From the NCBI GenBank assembly GCA_012861695.1, contig JAAOOA010000399.1:15917248-15981247 (forward strand): a stretch of DNA of 64,000 bases, given 5' to 3'. This DNA comes from Trematomus loennbergii. Its lineage: Eukaryota > Chordata > Actinopteri > Perciformes > Nototheniidae. The notes beneath the pieces were generated by a model. It was not told the DNA's origin and did no database searches. It worked only from the letters and a program-made list of their open reading frames with translations. Numbering within the stretch: the stretch's first letter is position 1; every line of letters begins with the position of its first letter. Below are positions 34,783 to 64,000 of the stretch, one piece after another. The position numbers and the translations under genes are program-made.

Positions 34783-36426
34783 TTAACGTCCCCTGACGAA
34801 GTTGTTTAACAAATGGTCCCCCCTGTCAGAAAGCCAGTACCCTGCCATGGCTGCCACTGCCCCCATAAATACAGATGTGTAGACCATATCTCCTTTGGCA
34901 GCTAGTGTGGCCAGAGCACAAAGCACCACCCCGAAGAACATCTGCTGCAGCACCTCCACCTCGTCGTCCTGGATATCCTCAAACAGACCTTTGTCCTGAA
35001 CGCCTGCACAGAGAGATACACGTGAGAGGCTGCAGTCAGGTGAGGTGCATGGGATTGTGATGAGACTCACGAGGCTGCTGCTTCTTCACACAGACACCAT
35101 CTTTGTGGATGAATGCCTCAGCACAGTCACAGCGGAAAGAGCCTTCTGTGTTGGTACAGATCTCATCCAGACCATGGCAGGCAAGTACCCTGTCACTGCA
35201 TTCATCTATATCTGAGAGAAACAAGGAGAGCTTCATTATGCAATCTCATCTGGAGCACAAAATCATTCTTTCAAATATTATGTTTAAGGTATTTACCCAA
35301 ACATTTGGACCCTGTCAGTGAGTACCCAGAGGCACACTTCCTGCAGCGTGCTGGTCCACTGCCCATACAGCCCACACAGGCCGGGTCGCAATCTGAGGAA
35401 AGAGTGACCATTACATTTATTCATTTGCAAAACAAGGCTTGATATTGCCTGGGCATTGATACATGATAATATATGTTAAAAACATAAAATTAACTAGTGA
35501 AAGATTTACATTTTATTTTATATTCTCAACTGGTTGTATGTAAGGAAACCAACTTTGTGTTTGTGATTAAACTTAGTTTTCTCACTCACAATATCATTAA
35601 CTGACATTGAGGATATATTTATATATTTGGCTGGTTGAGCTGTCTGATACACTGATGACTTTTACCTCCTTTTGTCCGTTTTGGGGCTCTATTTCTTTAT
35701 TTTTGATCAAATAATAACATCAATAGAATAGAAAATGAATAGATGGATAGGATATATACTGTATATATAAAGGATATCTTTGTTAGCCCTGTATCAGTCA
35801 AACAATGTAATACATTAGCTGGCTTCAGCCTCACAAAGGTAAGAATTTGCTATTTTTCTGTAAATTTAATATCTTTAGGTGTTGGGCTGTTGGTTGAGCT
35901 AAACAAGGTGTTTGAGGATGTCTTCCTAACCCTCTGGTAAATTATGATTGATGTTTCCACTGTTTTCTGGCATGTTATGTTTATTCAGTTATTTATTTCA
36001 TTTGGTCTTAATTATTTCTATAGAAGAAGGTAACATATTAAGTATTTTACACAGATTGTAGACCACTGACCTCTGCACTCAAACGAACCCTGTGTATTGA
36101 AGCAGTATCTGTTTGTAGGACAGATACCCAGCTCAGTGCCACACTCATCAATGTCTGAAACAGATCAAAACATGCATTCATTAAAATACATTTAGAACAT
36201 TAGTCTGCTTGTCCTATACCAAACATAAATGTGAAGGTAAGCTCTGCACAGTACCTACACAGGTGTTATTGTGGAGTGTCCATCCTGCTCTGCATTGCTC
36301 ACAGTGGTCATGTTCTGGGCCTGAACACTTGCTGCAGGAATCTGGACAGCTGAGCACCTGAGCAGCCAGCAGACCACACAGCCACACAGCCTGCAGAGGG
36401 TTCCTGTGGAGCGTCCTGATTGCCAT
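34783..36426 (-). CDS. creld1: CRELD1-like EGF-repeat membrane protein, short N terminus
   Basis: CRELD1 is an EGF-repeat protein with two C-terminal membrane helices, linked to heart valve development. Minus-strand exons in order: 36426-36255, 36154-36071, 35392-35297, 35211-35071, 35003-34783; all junctions agree in phase and give 237 residues. A signal peptide (MAIRTLHRNPLQAVWLCGLL...) leads into CSKCSGPEHDHCEQC, a calcium-binding-type EGF (DIDECGTELGIC), a furin-like repeat (CVGCMGSGPARCRKC), a second EGF (DIDECSDRVLACHG), then VEVLQQMFFG and two hydrophobic segments (VVLCALATLAAKGDMVYTSV, MGAVAAMAGYWLS). Human CRELD1 is 420 residues. The family's N-terminal CxxC-containing domain and WE region are absent, so this is a short paralogue, an isoform, or missing distant exons. 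Confidence 0.85.
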
Positions 36427-37241
36427 CTGTTCCATTAGGTCCAAAATATCAGTTTAATCCATCTATAAGCTGTATGTACGTTTAAAGCTAAGAAGCAGAA
36501 TTTACATTAATAATACAAAAAGAAGGACATCTTCGTATGATTGTAAAAAAATGATATGATACTGATTGGTTTAATGTTGTTCAATTTCAACAATCATCAA
36601 CTCTGGAATCAATATGATCAGTATTATGCATTTGACAAAGAAAGTTTGCATTATGATTTTTATGGATTGTATAAATTGAACTTTGACATTTGATTACAAA
36701 TTAAATTTTATTGATTTAATTGTGAAAACCCTCAAGAAATATTTGTTAAAATACTATTTAGAGAAGGGAAGGTAAAACAATCTTAACAGGTTAATATAAT
36801 GCTTTTTTACTACAGTGTATGTAGCCTACTATGTTTCGGTAGTGACCATTTTTGGTAGAGGAAGAACATTCCAATACAGTCTGAAAATACGATATATAAA
36901 AATGTACGGTTATTTTACTAGATATGTGTAATTTAGATATGGTACAAAATATATATATGGACAAAGTTTTGGGAAAAAAACATACAACATTTCAAAACAT
37001 TTCCGACTTGACTTTGCACCAATTCGGTAGAATGGCCCATAAATAAAAGTTAGCTTCACCATAAACACAATCATTACAATTCTGCTTACATGCATCACAT
37101 TTCACTCTGATTTACTTTGCAATTTCGAAATTAATTAAGCTAATAATACTTCAATAGTGCTACATTTATATTATGTAAAGCACAGCAACCATTAAGATGT
37201 ACTCAAAACAAACTGTAGACATGCGTTAAGGGTTTATTTAC
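36427..37241 (-). other. Intron between the CRELD1-like 5' UTR exon and start exon
   Basis: AT-rich. I searched it on the minus strand for the missing CRELD N-terminal domain (a CxxC-containing helix-rich segment) and found no candidate. Confidence 0.5.
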
Positions 37242-37400
37242 CTCCTCTGTGTGCGTCGACTGACTCTGCACTCTGTCGGTCTTAATAAAGTTTAAAAAGG
37301 GTGAATACAACTGACACACAAGTTGTCACACTTCAACACTCCTTCGTGGTTTGATGCCAAAAATAAACCAAACATCCCGAGTGGGCGGAACATCGAGTTG
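37242..37400 (-). promoter_or_regulatory. Probable CRELD1-like 5' UTR exon and promoter
   Basis: On the minus strand CACAGAGGAG/GTAAAT is a good donor, pairing with the acceptor AACAG just before the ATG at 36426. Upstream are a GC box (CCGCCCC at about 37410) and a locally CpG-richer stretch. The transcription start is not determined. Confidence 0.4.
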
Positions 37401-38286
37401 CCTCATAGCACCGCCCCTCTGAGATGTAGTGAACACATTTAACAAGCGCTCCTCTGCGTCTTTAAACTGACACTAGATTGCACCAATCGGATCCACAGCC
37501 CTTGACTGAAGATGGCCAATCAAAATCTGACATCCACCATGCACAAAAATAAGCACATGTATTTATAAACCAGTGTTGACAGACGGACAGTACATGGATA
37601 TGATAAGTCTGTTACATTTTAGGTTAAACATTATGAAGCTTAAAGGATAGGTCTGAGGATGTTCTACATGTTTCTTCTTATACAAAACAATTGATTTAAT
37701 CCTTAAACAAGCAGTGTGTGTAGGTGTAGCCGAAACCTGATATAACGTATTCCTCTACCGTAGTAGACCACAGTTTTTGGCACAAAACATTAAAATCACA
37801 GGTCTGCCACATTGTAACATTTAACTTCATAACAATGAACATTCAGTCCTATATCCTGCTGGTGTTCACTAGCACATCATGTCCAGTTGAAAATAGTCCT
37901 CAACAAAAACACAAGTTAATCTTTCCTTAGTTATATTTGCTAAAAACGTAATGTTCTTGCAGTTACTTGGGATATCATGTATTTTGTAAAAGATAAACAG
38001 GGTGGGACTAAAACATGCAAATGTAGAGTTGAACATTTGGGAGATGGTTTGTTATTGGTCATTTCATGGCATAACACCATGCAAATAGATCATTGCCAGC
38101 TATTATTTAATAATGTCCTATATGTTCATCTCATCCACACTTTGGATGAACACACGCTTCATATGCACAGAGCAGCAATAATGTACACAAATAACTAAAG
38201 GGTGCTAAAAGGTCTTTGTCTCCATGTTTCTTTATCAACTCTCAACATATTTACAGTGTGATTTCTTCTGCTAGATTGGTCCTTCT
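37401..38286. other. Intergenic: IL17RC 3' flank to CRELD1-like promoter
   Basis: No conserved coding segment. It should hold the 3' UTR of the receptor gene on the minus strand (an ATTAAA lies near 38106-38111) and the CRELD1-like promoter at the left. Confidence 0.5.
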
Positions 38287-43433
<5,147 letters not shown>

Positions 43434-46195
43434 TTTGACTGAGGACACTCCAATGGAGTCCTACAGTATCTTTCACCAAACATCTCTGTCCAGGAGCAAC
43501 ATCACAACCTTTTTAAACGAGTCCAGTGTCTTCTTCCTCATTGTGACTTTAGGATTCCATTTAACTTTAACATGTTCTTGATCAAACTGCACATCAGCAT
43601 GAAGGGAATCGAGACGTGGTTAGCTGAGTTTGATTGGTTTCACTTTTAGTCCCAGCCTGAAAAGGAAGAGGTATGGGCAGGTGTTTCTTCACACGTTTGC
43701 AGTGATATAATAATCAAAGACATCACATTCTTCTTTTTCAATTATTTACAAATGGGCTCCATCTAATCGTGTTTTACAACTAACTTGATCAGTCAAGCTC
43801 ACAAATCCCTTAATGGACAAAGTTACTGGGAACTCTGTAGTCCTTGTAACACTCCTTTAAACAAACAGGGCTTTGACAGTATATAGATGTAACATCAGCA
43901 GTAGGAAATAACACAAAACAAAAATCCTCTGGGTTACTTACTGAGTTTAATAATCCACCGAGAGCACGCTCCTCTCCTCAGATTACCTGTACACCTTGTG
44001 TTGTTTGAGTCATGAAGCACGTCACTGTCTTTCCTCAAGGTACGTCCCTCCCTTTTCCCCTCCCTTTTTCTCTCTTTCCCCGTTTCTCTATCACTCTTGC
44101 TCAGTCACAGCACAGTCCTTCACCTTGTTAAAAAGTCATATTGAGACTTCCTGCTCTGAATGAATTCCTCATTACACTATAACCAGAACAACATAGACAG
44201 GTCAAAGTCCTCAACTACTAAAAATTCAGACCCCACCTTGAACACTGAGTTAAAGTAGCTTCATAAACAGAGCTGCTTTTTAACCACAGTTGACACTTCA
44301 TGTGGTTTGTTGGCAACAATTTGTTACATTTGATTAATTTTTCTTGTTACGTCGGTTTGGCAGAGATCCTTGATTGTGTAATGTAGCTCTCAGTAGACTC
44401 TGCCTTGATAAACAAGTTTACCACCTCCGCACATAATAACCCGCATACCTTTGCACTCTAGTGCACCGCGAGAGGACAATCCAAAGTATCACTATAACAC
44501 GCCTCCCATAGCTGCTCGACTGGTTTGATCACTTAATGTTGAACGAAAGGAAAAAAACGTTGTGGCTTATAACTTTAGAAATGTTTTCAAACCAACGGGG
44601 AAAAAATACAAAAACTATAGTTTACTCATGAACTATTCATGAAGTTACTTTGCTACTGCAAACTAAGTAGAAAATATATGTTTATTCAAGCTCTGTGTTT
44701 AACTGTGAGGAACAATCACTGAAGCTTTCCAAGGATTTATACATTTAATATGCTATTTACTTTTCAGACTGATATATTTGACTCCTAAACATTTAACTGA
44801 TTGCTGTAGTTAGTCCTGATAAAGAGATAATCCATTGTCTCTGTTTAAACTGTGAATAAACAGTAAGTGAAGAAGAACTAGCACCACATTTGACTGCACT
44901 GCTGCTACTGTAAACATTTATTGCATCAACTATACCCCTACTATCCTTATTTTTTAAGGTTAAGCTCTGAGTGCAAGAACTTGTATTTGTATTATCATGT
45001 TTTTTAATATTGTTGTATGGCTAGTGCAGGATTTAAATAGTTTATTTTTTCCACACCTTCTTAAGATGTTTGGTGACATTATGCTTTCATCTCAATTAAA
45101 ATTGTATTTATTGCAAAGAGACTACATTTGAATACACCTTTATGTAAATGTGGCTGCTGGTGGAAAAAAAACCCGATGTATAAACAGTAGACTCTATACT
45201 GTTTACACACCGTACTATTTTCTTTTTTTGAGTAGAGGAACCTCTCAGTCTAAACTGTAAGTATGTTTTAGGACCATCTCTGCTGCTAACTGGGCTTTAA
45301 AAAAGCCTGTAGAAAAGATGTTTGACCATGAGACAGTTATTTATATGATGGTTATAGAATGGTTTACTCTTTTAAGTAAATAAATCACAGAGAGTGTGTT
45401 TGCATAGTCACATTTAACTATAACAATGTCATTGGAATATAAAGTTTGGGCAAAACTTTCTAAAAACGTCCTTCATATATTATATACACACAAATACGTT
45501 AACATCAGATTATATATCATATTCATAAGCACTCAAATATTAATTATGCTTTGTAACAATAATCATAGCATATTGTAGGGTTTTTTATATTTACTATATA
45601 TATCTTAATACTTTCATCATTGTCACTGATGGTTTTTTGGCCATTGCTGAAGTAATAAAAGGGAATCATATTGCACTATGATCAGTATAAACTAAAAAGG
45701 TCAACGCATTAAGGATATTGTCAATATTGTTGGAAATCGATATGGATATTCATGCTCATGACTGCTTATAATGACAATTAACCAGCACCATAAGCAGATT
45801 AAAACGCATTGCTTATTTTCTTTTAACATAAACATGTATCTTTATCATGTATAATTGACATGGGCAACAAAGTGTTACCAAAGTTATTGTTTTTTAATGA
45901 CATGATGGTAATGTTTGAATCCTAAAAGAATAATAAAGGAATAACACTTTGGAAAATGAATTGAGGGCTGCAGGAGAAATGTCACGATATGTTCTTGATT
46001 TAAATGGTTTAAGAAATACATTTTAATATCAAAATATTAGTCAAACCATTGATACCATAAATTCTAGATAAATATCACCTAATTAAGTTCATAAACAACA
46101 ATCAATGAGCTTGGATAATATTTATTTGATTATCTTAGTTAAAGCTAGAAAGTATTTTTCCCGATGAATCTGTTTGTGTTTGAATAATTTTCCGT
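43434..46195. other. Intergenic region between IL17RC and the ITIH gene
   Basis: No coding segment recognised on either strand. The part next to 43434 should contain the receptor's 5' UTR and promoter (divergence into AT-rich DNA begins about 44.5 kb). The part near 46195 should contain the ITIH 3' UTR. No transposon ends were evident. Confidence 0.5.
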
Positions 46196-63620
<17,425 letters not shown>

Positions 63621-63780
63621 GATGGCTCCCACCAGAATGAAATGCTCGTAGATCAAACTGTCTTTTGAACTTAAACAGACAAGGACAACATGATGTGTAC
63701 ACACATTTGTTTAAAAGGTCAAACTCCTCTTTCTCTCTCTTGTATCAACATCTCCCACACACATGCTCTCCCCCCCCACA
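63621..63780 (-). promoter_or_regulatory. ITIH 5' UTR and likely promoter region
   Basis: Directly upstream (minus strand) of the ATG at 63620, whose context GCCATCATGG is favourable. It includes a short pyrimidine/purine-rich stretch. No definite TATA box or start site was read. Confidence 0.3.
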
Positions 63781-63789
63781 CACACACAA

Positions 63790-63915
63790 ACACACACAGT
63801 TATATAAAGGTCTACACAACAGCATTGATGTGGTAGCTGTAAATAACCATGATGTTTAAGTAAGTTACTGCTTTTCATGAGTAATAGCCGTATGATTAAC
63901 CGTAAACTCCAGAGG
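63790..63915 (-). pseudogene. Relic of an IL-17 receptor gene
   Basis: Two blocks match the receptor gene. TTGATGTGGTAGCTGTAAAT and CCATGATGTTTA match the intron 7/exon 7 edge at 40694-40731. ACTGCTTTTCATGAG and TTAACCGTAAACTCCA match exon 3 at 41779-41825. The intervening exons are missing and the exon-3 copy is broken, so this is a decayed fragment of a duplicate. Confidence 0.7.
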
Positions 63916-64000
63916 GATTTAATTTTGCCGTGCCTTATTTTACTTTGTTGCCCGGCCTAGTTCCGCAATTAAAGGATTTTCTGATCTTCAACCAACCTTC

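Overview
This window looks like vertebrate, almost certainly teleost (probably percomorph) nuclear DNA. Genes are split by GT-AG introns, some exons are tiny, there are long CA/TG and GATA microsatellites, and there are hAT-type and TTAA-type miniature transposons. No bacterial, viral or organellar gene was seen. I read four protein-coding genes, all by matching conserved protein segments exon by exon with splice phase as a check.

Layout. (1) About 1.45-33.54 kb, plus strand: ERC2 (CAST/ELKS2), an active-zone scaffold, from its first coding exon to the C-terminal RIM-binding IWA tail, with a long 3' UTR. Its introns hold candidate cassette exons, a GC-rich block that could be an internal promoter, and a 540-bp hAT-like element. 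(2) 33.65-37.4 kb, minus: a short CRELD1-like gene converging on ERC2. Its proposed start exon carries a new signal peptide in place of the usual N-terminal third or more. (3) 38.29-43.43 kb, minus: a complete 14-exon IL-17 receptor gene (best fit IL17RC) with receptor repeats, one membrane segment and a SEFIR domain. The order IL17RC then CRELD1 on the same strand is as in mammals. (4) 46.20-63.62 kb, minus: an inter-alpha-trypsin-inhibitor heavy chain (ITIH) gene with signal peptide, VIT domain, VWA domain and ITI_HC_C domain.

The most unusual structure is in the ITIH gene. The linker between the VWA-side region and the C-terminal domain is encoded by about 16 candidate mini-exons of 9-66 nt (48.7-57.3 kb). 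Each length is a multiple of three, each is in splice phase 1, and all are open only in that phase. They sit in visibly duplicated intron-exon modules, including a nearly identical tandem repeat of about 728 bp.

Three coding exons (ERC2 penultimate exon, ITIH 58983-59161, ITIH last exon) are each out of frame by what looks like one missing base. This fits indel errors in the assembly better than three independent gene losses, but only reads or transcripts can decide. Human orthologues of these genes all lie on 3p, so the window keeps an old linkage group. The genes do not form one pathway: ERC2 acts at synapses, CRELD1 in the ER/membrane, IL17RC in cytokine signalling, and ITIH in plasma and extracellular matrix.
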